DNA from: Neobacillus sp. SuZ13
Lineage (GTDB): Bacteria; Bacillota; Bacilli; Bacillales; Cytobacillaceae
Direction: 5' to 3'
Assembly (NCBI RefSeq): GCF_030123365.1
Contig: NZ_CP126107.1
Coordinates: 2,775,501 to 2,839,500 of the forward strand
DNA length: 64,000 nucleotides
The position numbers and the translations under genes were made by a program. The notes beneath the pieces were generated by a model, which had not been told where the DNA came from, searched no databases, and saw only the letters and a program-made list of their open reading frames with translations. How positions within the stretch are numbered: position 1 is the stretch's first letter; the number at the start of each line of letters is the position of its first letter. Shown here in pieces: positions 25,635-33,347 of this stretch.

Positions 25635-25982
25635 GTGCAATTGTTTAAAATTGGAGCATGTCAAATAATCAGTAATTACAGCTCTGTCTCAGCATTATAT
25701 TCAAAAATAATAAAAACAGAGGAACCGACCAATATTGGTTTTATTGATATAGAACAAGGTGGTATTGTAGGGTATCACATAGCACCAGTGCCACAGCTTT
25801 TTATAGTAATTCAAGGTGAGGGATGGATTGAGGGAGAAGATAATACCAGAATAACTCTGAAAAGTGGTGAAGGTGTATTTTGGGAAAAAGGTGAAGGTCA
25901 CACGAGCGGAAGTGAAACAGGTTTAACTGCCTTAGTTCTTCAATCTGAAAAATTAACAATACCAAGTTCATTAAATTCTTAA
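25635..25982 (+). CDS. Cupin domain protein
   Basis: 115 residues. A single cupin barrel is indicated by GYHIAPVPQLFIVIQGEGWIEGED (motif 1) and SGEGVFWEKGEGHTSGS (motif 2). The His/Glu metal ligands are only partly conserved. It starts at a GTG. Small cupins of this type often sense or bind small molecules; no substrate is indicated. The next gene follows after 52 bases and may be co-transcribed. Confidence 0.75.
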   Translation: MQLFKIGACQIISNYSSVSALYSKIIKTEEPTNIGFIDIEQGGIVGYHIAPVPQLFIVIQGEGWIEGEDNTRITLKSGEGVFWEKGEGHTSGSETGLTALVLQSEKLTIPSSLNS

Positions 25983-26034
25983 AGTTTCTTTAATTGTTAA
26001 AGTTATATTTATTCGATAAAAAGGTGTGAGTTGT

Positions 26035-26346
26035 ATGCGTTTTGTAAATAAGAACAATGTTTTACAATTATTATTTTGGTTACTTCTCATATTTTCCGTT
26101 ATTGCACAAATATCGGATCAACTCATAATGTGGTTAGTTCCGAATACTGTTTCCATATGGGATGAAAGAATGTGGTTTACAATAGTACCAGTGTTAGTTA
26201 ACTCGCTACTATTAATATTCATTTATAAAAAATCTATGGTTAAGCCTTTCATTTCTCATTTTTCTCTTACCCTTAATACCTTTTTGGGTCTTTATTATTT
26301 TTATTATCAATTTATTTGGGATGTTGGAGGATGGAAGTTATTCTAA
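26035..26346 (+). CDS. Small membrane protein, 103 aa
   Basis: ATG at 26035 with AAGGTGTG upstream is preferred to the in-frame GTG at 26026. Three TM helices (LQLLFWLLLIFSVIAQI, WFTIVPVLVNSLLLIFIY, FSLTLNTFLGLYYFYYQF). Unknown function. Confidence 0.65.
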   Translation: MRFVNKNNVLQLLFWLLLIFSVIAQISDQLIMWLVPNTVSIWDERMWFTIVPVLVNSLLLIFIYKKSMVKPFISHFSLTLNTFLGLYYFYYQFIWDVGGWKLF

Positions 26347-26394
26347 AAATTTTATAGTTTTGGAATTATGACGATGATTCAGCTAACTGGTTTG

Positions 26395-26503
26395 GGATTG
26401 TGAAGTATTGTACTTAAGCTAACGGGTGCAAGAGTTCAACAAAGAGTTGTGGGGGCAGCTCTTTTCTTATTGAACAAACGGGGCAGATTAGTTGAAGAAA
26501 GAA
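26395..26503 (+). repeat. Interspersed repeat, copy R22
   Basis: Full copy: GATTGTGAAGTATTGTACTT, arm GCTAACGGGTGCAAGAGTTC, hairpin AGAGTTG TGGGGG CAGCTCT with T tract, 3' arm GAACAAACGGGGCAGATTAG. GTTCAA and TTGAAC of the two arms are complementary. Confidence 0.9.
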
Positions 26504-26526
26504 CCTTTGTTGGAGGTGAAAAATAA

Positions 26527-26877
26527 GTGAAAAAAGATAAAACATATTTAACAAATTTATTTATTGAAAATGCTATTATTCAAGGACAAGCCACCTTAAA
26601 TGGTGATTATATAGAGGGAAACAAAGCTAGTGATAAACTTTTAAAAATAGCTAGTCTTATAAAAGAGGACAAAGATTTTTTTAAGGATATACTCGATTCT
26701 CTGATGACTAACCCTGAACCAAATGTGAAGATTTGGGCTTGTGGGATTGCTTTGGATATAGATTATAAAGCAATCGAAGCTGAACAAATATTAACAGAAA
26801 TATCTAATATGACTGAATTAGGCATTTTGAGATTTGATGCTGAAATGAGCTTGGAAGTACGTAAAGGTAACATATAG
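26527..26877 (+). CDS. DUF2019-like helical repeat protein
   Basis: 116 residues from a GTG with GGAGGTG upstream. The pattern NPEPNVKIWACGIALDID ... AEQILTEISN ... GILRFDAEMSLEVRKG matches the HEAT-like DUF2019 family, all-helical and probably a protein-interaction module. Unknown role. Confidence 0.6.
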   Translation: MKKDKTYLTNLFIENAIIQGQATLNGDYIEGNKASDKLLKIASLIKEDKDFFKDILDSLMTNPEPNVKIWACGIALDIDYKAIEAEQILTEISNMTELGILRFDAEMSLEVRKGNI

Positions 26878-26878
26878 C

Positions 26879-26955
26879 TACTTCAACTAACGGGTGCATT
26901 ATTGGAACAACGGTAATGCTTTTCTTTTTGAAGTAACGGGGCAGTTTTAATAAGA
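26879..26955 (+). repeat. Interspersed repeat, copy R23 (compact)
   Basis: Arm TTCAACTAACGGGTGCATTA, hairpin GCATTAT TGGAACAACG GTAATGC with T tract, 3' part AAGTAACGGGGCAG. Only about 75 bases long. Confidence 0.85.
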
Positions 26956-27090
26956 TACCTTCCATTTGTTTAATTGTGTACCTTGCTCATGTTATAATGA
27001 GGTACTTAGGATAATTACGACTTTTACTTATAATTGAACGGATGCCAAGAAAAGCCTCCGACTAGCGATAAAATATGGGGGTGTAAGAGA

Positions 27091-27300
27091 ATGAATAAAC
27101 GATGGACGATTGGTAAAATTAAAGAATTTGTTGAGAACAATTCGGAAAGTAAGTTGCAAACGACGGAATATCACGGTTTTTCTCAAAAGTTACTGTTTAA
27201 ATGTGCATGTGGTAGCAACTTTGAAAAAACATTTACGAAATTTAAAAATAATAACCAACGTAAATGTGACGTGTGCCAACCTCAAAAAGCGTCACGCTAA
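27091..27300 (+). CDS. Small zinc-ribbon protein
   Basis: 69 residues from the ATG at 27091 (GGGGGTGTAAGAGA upstream). A C-x-C (FKCACGSNFEKTFTKF) and a later C-x-x-C (RKCDVC) form a treble-clef or zinc-ribbon, similar to the zinc fingers of phage and mobile-element proteins (DUF723-like). The N-terminal KRWTIGKIKEFVENN helix may contact nucleic acid. Confidence 0.7.
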   Translation: MNKRWTIGKIKEFVENNSESKLQTTEYHGFSQKLLFKCACGSNFEKTFTKFKNNNQRKCDVCQPQKASR

Positions 27301-27303
27301 ACG

Positions 27304-27392
27304 TATATAACAGGTGCGTTGATCCAATTAGGATTAACGCACTTTTTATTGAACTTCTTATTGAACAAACGGGGCAGTTTAGTTGAAGAGAG
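27304..27392 (+). repeat. Interspersed repeat, copy R24
   Basis: Hairpin GTGCGTTGATCC AATT AGGATTAACGCAC, T tract, then GAACAAACGGGGCAGTTTAG. Here the stem starts within the GGTGC of the 5' arm. Confidence 0.8.
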
Positions 27393-27510
27393 AGTGGAAA
27401 ATTCTCTCCCTTTTAATTCACATTTGACGCAAAAAGCGAAGTAATTATTTATTGTTCAAGTTAGGGTCTAGTTCTTTAACTTGATATCGGTTTTTAAGGC
27501 AATATCTTAG

Positions 27511-27540
27511 GCAGAGACTATTTCAGTCTCTGTCTTTTTT
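27511..27540 (+). terminator. Terminator-like hairpin
   Basis: GCAGAGACTATTTCAGTCTCTG followed by TCTTTTTT. No gene directly upstream; possibly a relic of a lost gene. Confidence 0.7.
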
Positions 27541-27644
27541 GTGGTCTGAAACCGGCTAAATCTGAAGTCTGATATAAAAATCAAGCTCTAGCACAATTAT
27601 GAAGGTTTTAGAAAAAAGATAATATGAAATCAAGATAACAACAA

Positions 27645-27740
27645 ATACCCTGTGGGGGTACCACGAAATTTTACGGTAATACCCAAAAAGAGTGCGGTTT
27701 TTATCATGGTCAAACTAAGTAAAATGTAATACAGGGGTAT
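27645..27740 (+). promoter_or_regulatory. Cluster of CsoR/CstR-like operator motifs
   Basis: Three G/C-block motifs lie in an AT-rich leader: ATACCC-TGT-GGGGGTA (27645-27660), GGTAATACCC (27675-27684) and ATACAGGGGTAT (27729-27740). CsoR-family copper or persulfide repressors bind such TACCC/GGGTA palindromes. No csoR-type gene is in the window, so this is an inference from the motif alone. Confidence 0.45.
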
Positions 27741-27773
27741 CAATAACAAATAACCACATTTTGGAGGTGGAAA

Positions 27774-27878
27774 ATGATTTTTGTTCAAGATGTATCAAAA
27801 GTTTATTCATTGGAGTCTGGAGATTTTGTCACGTTAAAGAATAACAACATTCATATCCGGAGGAGGAATATAAAATGA
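27774..27878 (+). pseudogene. ABC-transporter ATPase N-terminal remnant (or short leader peptide)
   Basis: With TTGGAGGTGG upstream, 34 codons read MIFVQDVSKVYSLESGDF ... HIRRRNIK. The first part is the start of a LolD/MacB-type ABC ATPase (VSKVY, then ALKN-NI). The Walker A region is missing, so a deletion has removed the rest. The stop overlaps the next start (ATGA), so the remnant may now act as a translationally coupled leader. Confidence 0.6.
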
Positions 27879-29254
27879 AAAGGTTAGTAGTACGTTTCGT
27901 TGTTTATGTATTGATTTTTGCCGTGTTTGTGGGAGGGGTGGGATTCCTCGGATTTGTTCGTTCACAGAATGATTTTTTCAAGAATGTCCGCCATGAGCCA
28001 GTTCCTTCTCTACATGGTGTTAAACCACCAAAGTATGATCCTAATAAACCTACAGTAGCAGTTCTATTAGCGAATGTAGACACTGAGGTATTTGATTTTA
28101 TGATTCCCTATGATTTGTTATCTAGAACAAACGCTTTTAATGTATTTGCTGTTGCTCCAGACAAAAACGTAAAGACGTTATCGGGCGGTCTGGATGTAGT
28201 CCCCCATTACTCTTATAAGGAATTAGATAAATTATTAGGCAAAAGTCCCGACATTATCGTCGTTCCTTACATGCCGATATTTGATGAAAAGAAATATCTA
28301 CCCACTCGGGAATGGATTCAACAACATTCCAGCAGTAAAACCACTATCTTGAGCATTTGCAGTGGATCAGAGAATCTTGCCGATGCAGGCTTATTAAAAG
28401 GAAAATCAGCCACCACACACTGGCAAGGGATATCTTTACTAAGCAAGCAATATCCTGACACTCATTGGAAAGAGGATGTGCGGTATGTCCACGAAGGTAA
28501 CACCTTAACTTCAGCAGGTCAAACTGCAGGTATCGATGCTGTGCTGCATCTGATAGCTCAAAAACTAGGAGAACCCATGGCTAAAAAAATATCGAAGGAA
28601 ATCAGTTATCCTTCTTACCACTTCGTTCAAAACCCAAAAGTAGAACCTTTTCAAAAGGACATATATTTTGCAACTTTTTTATTGAATCTTTCCTTCCATT
28701 GGAATAAGACAAAGGCAGGTGTACTACTTTATAACGACATGGATGAAATCGCATTATCTTCTATATTTGATACTTACGCAGCCACAGGAACGACACAAGT
28801 TTTGACTGTTTCGAGTTCGGATGCACCCATTGCTACAAAACATCACCTTAATATAGTGGCAAGACATCAAATATCGAATGCTCCAAGATTGGATAAAAAG
28901 ATCATACCAGGTGGCAACGCAAAATCCCTAGCGGCAGCCGACGTAAAACTTTGGAGTGAAAAAGGTAATTCTAAAGAGACGAACATCATTCATAGCGATT
29001 CACCAAATAGATATGTATTTGAAGCACCATTGGAAGACTTAGCTAAACAAGAAGACCTTTTAACTGCCAAGCATGCAGTGAAACGACTCGAATATCGTGC
29101 GAATGATATCCACCTTGAGGGCAAACCATTTCCTCTTGAAACTTACGGCAATGTACTTCTAACCGGTTTACTAGCTTTGTTGGTAGCTTTCTGGATTGAC
29201 AGACGATTCATTATGAAGAAAACAATTTTCAAATCGTATAAACAAGTCAGTTAA
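27875..29254 (+). CDS. Membrane protein with two DJ-1/PfpI (GATase1-like) domains
   Basis: 459 residues. An N-terminal TM helix (about 5-28) and a C-terminal TM helix (about 427-443) flank a long extracytoplasmic region. Its first half (KPTVAVLLANVDTEVFDFMIPYDLL ... ILSICSGSENLADAGLLKGKSATTHW) is a full DJ-1/PfpI domain with the nucleophile-elbow Cys in SICSG. The second (AGVLLYNDMDEIALSSIFDTY ... APIATKHHLNIVARHQI) is a weaker second copy. GGAGGAGG precedes the ATG. The presence outside the cytosol is unusual for DJ-1-like proteins. Substrate unknown. Confidence 0.8.
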   Translation: MKRLVVRFVVYVLIFAVFVGGVGFLGFVRSQNDFFKNVRHEPVPSLHGVKPPKYDPNKPTVAVLLANVDTEVFDFMIPYDLLSRTNAFNVFAVAPDKNVKTLSGGLDVVPHYSYKELDKLLGKSPDIIVVPYMPIFDEKKYLPTREWIQQHSSSKTTILSICSGSENLADAGLLKGKSATTHWQGISLLSKQYPDTHWKEDVRYVHEGNTLTSAGQTAGIDAVLHLIAQKLGEPMAKKISKEISYPSYHFVQNPKVEPFQKDIYFATFLLNLSFHWNKTKAGVLLYNDMDEIALSSIFDTYAATGTTQVLTVSSSDAPIATKHHLNIVARHQISNAPRLDKKIIPGGNAKSLAAADVKLWSEKGNSKETNIIHSDSPNRYVFEAPLEDLAKQEDLLTAKHAVKRLEYRANDIHLEGKPFPLETYGNVLLTGLLALLVAFWIDRRFIMKKTIFKSYKQVS

Positions 29255-29453
29255 TCACTACCGACTTCGGGCTGTTTTTTCCATTCTCACCATTAACGTC
29301 AGATAGCTATCATTATAGTAAATTAACGAACCAGGGTGACCTGAAATTCTGTCAACTCCGCTATTCTGCCAAAGCTAAAAGGAGTCGTGAAGTATCGCGA
29401 CCTTACAAAGAAGGGATTCTTGCGAATACTTTCTTCTGAGCATTGGACAGCAT

Positions 29454-29485
29454 AAAAGCCCTCCTATCGTTAGGAAGGCTTTTTC
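29454..29485 (+). terminator. Terminator-like hairpin
   Basis: AAAGCCCTCC TATCGTTA GGAAGGCTTTTT, about 200 bases past the DJ-1-like gene. Confidence 0.6.
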
Positions 29486-29600
29486 AATTTATACATGTGT
29501 ATTCATGTTGTTCAGAGTTATTTCCAAATTTCCCATAAACTCAATTACAACAGTGTCGCAATAGGACTCATTTAATATTAAAAAAGCGTATTGGAATGAT

Positions 29601-30104
29601 TTATACTTCTAATTCCAGCTCTTCGTGTTTCATTTGCTTACCATCCTCGATTTTCGCCGAAATAAGACCAAGCACAATGCCAAGCAACGCACCAGCTCCT
29701 ACTTCCACCGGCTGATGACCGAGAATTTCCTTCAGTTCTTTCTCTCGCTCCACATACTCAAAGCTAGGAAATTCACCCGAAAATTTCACTAGATTATCTT
29801 CAAGATCGTTCACAAGCTGCGCAATTTCGCCTGTATGGCGACGAATTCCCTGAGCATCATACATCACAATCACGCCAAACACTGTTGCAAGCGATGTCTC
29901 AGTATGTCGCCATCCTTTATTCGCCGCCACATAGGAAGCTAGAGCTGCTACACCAGCGGAGTGCGAACTAGGCATACCTCCCGTTGTGAAAGCCTGCTTC
30001 AAGTCCCAATCTCCCGTCAACTTCTTGTGAGTTATAATTTTAAGTCCTTGCGCTATGGCGATCGCCGACAGCGCCGTCAAAATTCCTCGATTCATCTTTT
30101 CCAT
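29601..30104 (-). CDS. yuiD: Divergent PAP2 family protein (YuiD-like, DUF212)
   Basis: 167 residues from the ATG at 30104 with GGAGGAG upstream. TTGGMPSSHSAGVAAL and GVIVMYDAQGIRRHTGEIAQ are the diagnostic DUF212 motifs, related to PAP2 phosphatases (the SSH and RRH motifs). Three or four TM helices. The enzymatic role is not established. A repeat remnant lies upstream. Confidence 0.9.
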   Translation of the reverse strand: MEKMNRGILTALSAIAIAQGLKIITHKKLTGDWDLKQAFTTGGMPSSHSAGVAALASYVAANKGWRHTETSLATVFGVIVMYDAQGIRRHTGEIAQLVNDLEDNLVKFSGEFPSFEYVEREKELKEILGHQPVEVGAGALLGIVLGLISAKIEDGKQMKHEELELEV

Positions 30105-30183
30105 GAGCAACTCCTCCATTCCACAGATCAGTCAACCCCTATCCTGCATATATCTTTTTGATACCCAATTTTGATTTTTATAT

Positions 30184-30216
30184 GCTTAAAGTAACGGGCA
30201 GCTATTGGAAGAACAG
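30184..30216 (+). repeat. Interspersed repeat, copy R25 (fragment)
   Basis: CTTAAAGTAACGGGCAGCTA then TTGGAAGAAC, an internally deleted copy joining a 5' arm to a 3' end. The following about 200 bases hold no recognised gene. Confidence 0.5.
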
Positions 30217-30425
30217 GAGGAGAATATAATTTTTTAATGTCGTAATTTGCAACTATTAGCACATTTTAGAGTGATCTATTCGGCAATAATTAAAGAAAAA
30301 TTTACGACTTTTTAATCTCAACTAAAAAAATAAAGGCTAGAATTATCGTAAGTAACCGGATGTAATACCCGAAAAAAATAAATCAAGTAAAGACAAATAT
30401 TATTCATAATGGAAGGATGATATTT

Positions 30426-30575
30426 ATGTATATTTCCTATAAAAACTATCAAGGCGGAATTGATAATTTGGTGGTAGTAGAAAGCAATGGAGTGGTTACA
30501 ACAAGTATAAAAGATACGAAAACAGCTATAAGAACCCATAAAAGAAAATTAAAACGATTAAAGGCTAAACAATAG
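30426..30575 (+). CDS. Small basic protein, 49 aa
   Basis: ATG with GGAAGGATG upstream. MYISYKNYQGGIDNLVVVES, then a Lys/Arg-rich helix ending HKRKLKRLKAKQ. A small soluble protein, possibly nucleic-acid binding because of its charge. No family recognised. Confidence 0.55.
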   Translation: MYISYKNYQGGIDNLVVVESNGVVTTSIKDTKTAIRTHKRKLKRLKAKQ

Positions 30576-30621
30576 TGAACAAAACGAACATAATGTGCAA
30601 TAGAAGAAAAGGAGCTTGGTC

Positions 30622-30708
30622 AATGAACGGGTGCGTTACTTCAAGTTGGGATTGCTGTGGCGATCCCATTTCTTATTCAACTAAAGGGGCAGGATAGTCT
30701 AAGAAGGA
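30622..30708 (+). repeat. Interspersed repeat, copy R26
   Basis: GAACGGGTGCGTTACTTCAA, hairpin GGGATTGCTGTGGCGATCCC with T-rich end, 3' arm CAACTAAAGGGGCAGGATAG. Confidence 0.8.
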
Positions 30709-30791
30709 AATCCAATAATAAATGTAGAATAGTTCCATGCAGGAGGAAGAACGAGTAATGTTCTTCATTATTTGATAGGGAGAGAAATTTA

Positions 30792-31433
30792 ATGTTTTCT
30801 AATGAAGAAAGAGATGCAATTTATAAAGCTATTTATTATAGGAGAGATATTCGAAGTTTTTTGTCAACTCCTATCCCAGAAAACAAGATACATAAAATAT
30901 TAAATGCAGCTCATCATGCACCTTCAGTAGGTTTTATGCAACCTTGGAACTTTATTATCATTTCCTCTGACGAAATTAAAGAAAAATTAGCCTGGGCGGC
31001 AGAAAAAGAAAGACGAGCTTTAGCTATTCATTATGAAGGGGAAAAAGAAATGAAATTCCTTGATTTAAAAGTTGAGGGTTTAAAAGAAGCTCCTGTAACT
31101 ATTTGTATAACATGTGACCCAACAAGGGGAGGTTCACATGTATTAGGGCGAAATTCAATTCCTGAAACAGATATTTTATCAACAGCCTGTGCTATTCAAA
31201 ATATGTGGTTAGCATCTTGTGCTGAAGGACTTGCGATGGGGTGGGTAAGTTTTTATAAAAAGAATGATATTCGAGATATTTTAGAAATACCACCACATAT
31301 TGACCCTATTGCTCTTATATCTATCGGTTACACTAATCACTATCCAGAAAAACCTATTTTAGAATTAGCTAATTGGGAAAAAAGGCGTTCGTTAGAACAT
31401 CTCATTTTTGAAAATAAATGGGGTAGAAACTAA
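30792..31433 (+). CDS. bluB: 5,6-dimethylbenzimidazole synthase (BluB)
   Basis: 213 residues, the usual length. BluB-specific motifs on a nitroreductase fold are RRDIRSF, APSVGFMQPWNFIII, LKVEGLKEAPVTICITCDP, LGRNSIPETDILSTACAIQN and GLAMGWVSFYKKNDIRDIL. BluB cuts reduced FMN with oxygen to make the lower ligand of vitamin B12. No other cobalamin genes or B12 riboswitch are nearby, which fits salvage or remodelling or an acquired single gene. A strong ribosome site (GGGAGAG) precedes the ATG. Confidence 0.9.
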   Translation: MFSNEERDAIYKAIYYRRDIRSFLSTPIPENKIHKILNAAHHAPSVGFMQPWNFIIISSDEIKEKLAWAAEKERRALAIHYEGEKEMKFLDLKVEGLKEAPVTICITCDPTRGGSHVLGRNSIPETDILSTACAIQNMWLASCAEGLAMGWVSFYKKNDIRDILEIPPHIDPIALISIGYTNHYPEKPILELANWEKRRSLEHLIFENKWGRN

Positions 31434-31436
31434 ACG

Positions 31437-31497
31437 GCTTATTCAACAAACGGGTGCTTATGTTAAACAAAGAGTTGCGTTGGCAGCTCTTTTTTCT
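31437..31497 (+). repeat. Interspersed repeat, copy R27, 5' part (5' exon of the intron)
   Basis: CAACAAACGGGTGCTTATGT, hairpin GAGTTGC GTTG GCAGCTC and TTTTTTCT. The copy is broken exactly here by a group II intron and resumes at 35226. Confidence 0.9.
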
Positions 31498-32050
31498 GTG
31501 CGCCCAGCATGGGTGCAATCTATAGGGTGCAAGTCCCGAACCGTGAGGGTAGAAGTAACGGTTAGCTTAACACAAGGGTGTCCATGGTGACGTGGAATCT
31601 GAAGGAAGTGAGCGGCAAACCTCCGGTCTGAGGAACACGAACTTCATATAAGGCTAGGTATCATTGGGTGAGTCTGCAGAACAAGACAAATCCCTTTCTA
31701 CCGAAGGTGGTACAGAGTAAATGAAGCAGATAGATGGAGGGAAAGATTGCACTCTTACCTGGGGAGGTCTGATTGTAATGCCAAGTACACTTGGTAACCT
31801 ATCTAGCGATAGATAGCTGAACAGTCAGAAGTCAGCAGAGGTCATAGTACCTTACCTACTCGAGATGGTAAGGGAAGGACTGAACAATTAGGAAGAACGA
31901 GAACTAGGCATACAATTCCTGTGTAGAAGCAGACAATCCGAAAGGACTTACTTGAAGGAGGAAGTGGTGAATCCCACTGGGGACTTTATGAGGGTGGAGC
32001 AGGAATAACATAAATAGATTTCTACGTTAACGTCGAAAGGAAATATCAAA

Positions 32051-33310
32051 ATGTTAATGGATAGGGTTTTGTCACGGGAAAACTTAATAGAAGCACTTAA
32101 ACGTGTCGAGAAGAATAAAGGGAGTCACGGCATAGATGGAATGTCCGTAAAATTCCTACGAAGACATCTCTATGAAAACTGGGATTCACTTTGTACTTCT
32201 ATAAGAATTGGAACCTATGAGCCGAATCCAGTCCGTCGGGTCGAAATCCCAAAACCGAACGGTGGAGTAAGATTACTGGGTATACCTACCGTGACAGATC
32301 GTTTCATTCAACAAGCTATTGCTCAAGTGTTAACACCACTATTTGACCCAACCTTTTCAGAATATAGTTATGGATTCAGACCAAAAAGGAGAGGACATGA
32401 CGCAGTTCGAAAAGCAAAAGAATATATAAGTGAAGGTTACAGTTGGGTTATAGATATGGACTTAGAGAAATTCTTTGACAAAGTGAATCATGATAAGTTG
32501 ATGGGGATATTGGCTAACAGAATTCAAGACCGTATGGTCTTGAAACTAATTAGAAAATACCTTCAAGCAGGAATCATGATTAATGGTGTAACCTATGATT
32601 CTGAAGAAGGAACACCACAAGGAGGTCCACTAAGTCCTCTTCTTTCCAATATACTGTTGGATAAGCTTGATAAAGAATTGGAAAGAAGGGGTCATAAGTT
32701 CGTCCGCTACGCCGATGACTGTAATATCTACATGAAGTCAAAGAAAGCGGGAGAAAGGGTTATGAACTCTATAACAAACTTTATAGAAGTGAAATTGAAA
32801 CTTAAAGTAAATAGAGAGAAATCCGCAGTTGACCGTCCATGGATACGAAAGTTTCTGGGTTTTAGCTTTTCTTTCCACAAGAAACCGAAGGTTCTGATAT
32901 CTAAGGAAAGTATCAAAAGACTAAAATCGAAAATACGTGAACTAACTTCACGTTCAAAATCCATCCCAATGGAAACAAGAATACAAAAATTAAATCAATA
33001 CCTAACGGGATGGTGTGGTTACTATGCTTTAGCGGATACACCAAGTAAGTTTAAAGAATTTGATAAGTGGATAAGAAGAAGACTCCGTATGATTGAATGG
33101 AAACAATGGAAAACCCCCAAAACAAGAGTGAGAAAACTCAAAGGTTTGGGAGTACCAACAAACAAGGCTTACGAATGGGGAAACTCCAGAAAGAAATACT
33201 GGAGAATATCTAATAGTCCGATTCTACACAAAACCCTCGATAACTCTTATTGGAGTAACCGAGGGCTCAAAAGTCTGTATCACAGATATGAATTTCTTCG
33301 TCACACTTAG
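32051..33310 (+). CDS. ltrA: Group IIC intron reverse transcriptase/maturase
   Basis: 419 residues. RT domain blocks include GIDGMSV, RLLGIPTVTDRFIQQAI, YSYGFRPKRRGHDAV, EEGTPQGGPLSPLLSNI and the catalytic FVRYADD. The maturase domain X contains WIRRRLRMIEWKQWK and YWRISNSPIL, which mark class C. There is no HNH endonuclease domain, as usual for this class. The reading frame is intact, so splicing and mobility may still work. Confidence 0.95.
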   Translation: MLMDRVLSRENLIEALKRVEKNKGSHGIDGMSVKFLRRHLYENWDSLCTSIRIGTYEPNPVRRVEIPKPNGGVRLLGIPTVTDRFIQQAIAQVLTPLFDPTFSEYSYGFRPKRRGHDAVRKAKEYISEGYSWVIDMDLEKFFDKVNHDKLMGILANRIQDRMVLKLIRKYLQAGIMINGVTYDSEEGTPQGGPLSPLLSNILLDKLDKELERRGHKFVRYADDCNIYMKSKKAGERVMNSITNFIEVKLKLKVNREKSAVDRPWIRKFLGFSFSFHKKPKVLISKESIKRLKSKIRELTSRSKSIPMETRIQKLNQYLTGWCGYYALADTPSKFKEFDKWIRRRLRMIEWKQWKTPKTRVRKLKGLGVPTNKAYEWGNSRKKYWRISNSPILHKTLDNSYWSNRGLKSLYHRYEFLRHT

Positions 33311-33347
33311 TTGAACCGCCGTATACCGAACGGTACGTACGGTGGTG

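Noticed and set aside
30576..30791. Cobalamin riboswitch before bluB
   Set aside because: The space is filled by repeat R26 and a short leader; no B12-box sequence was recognised.
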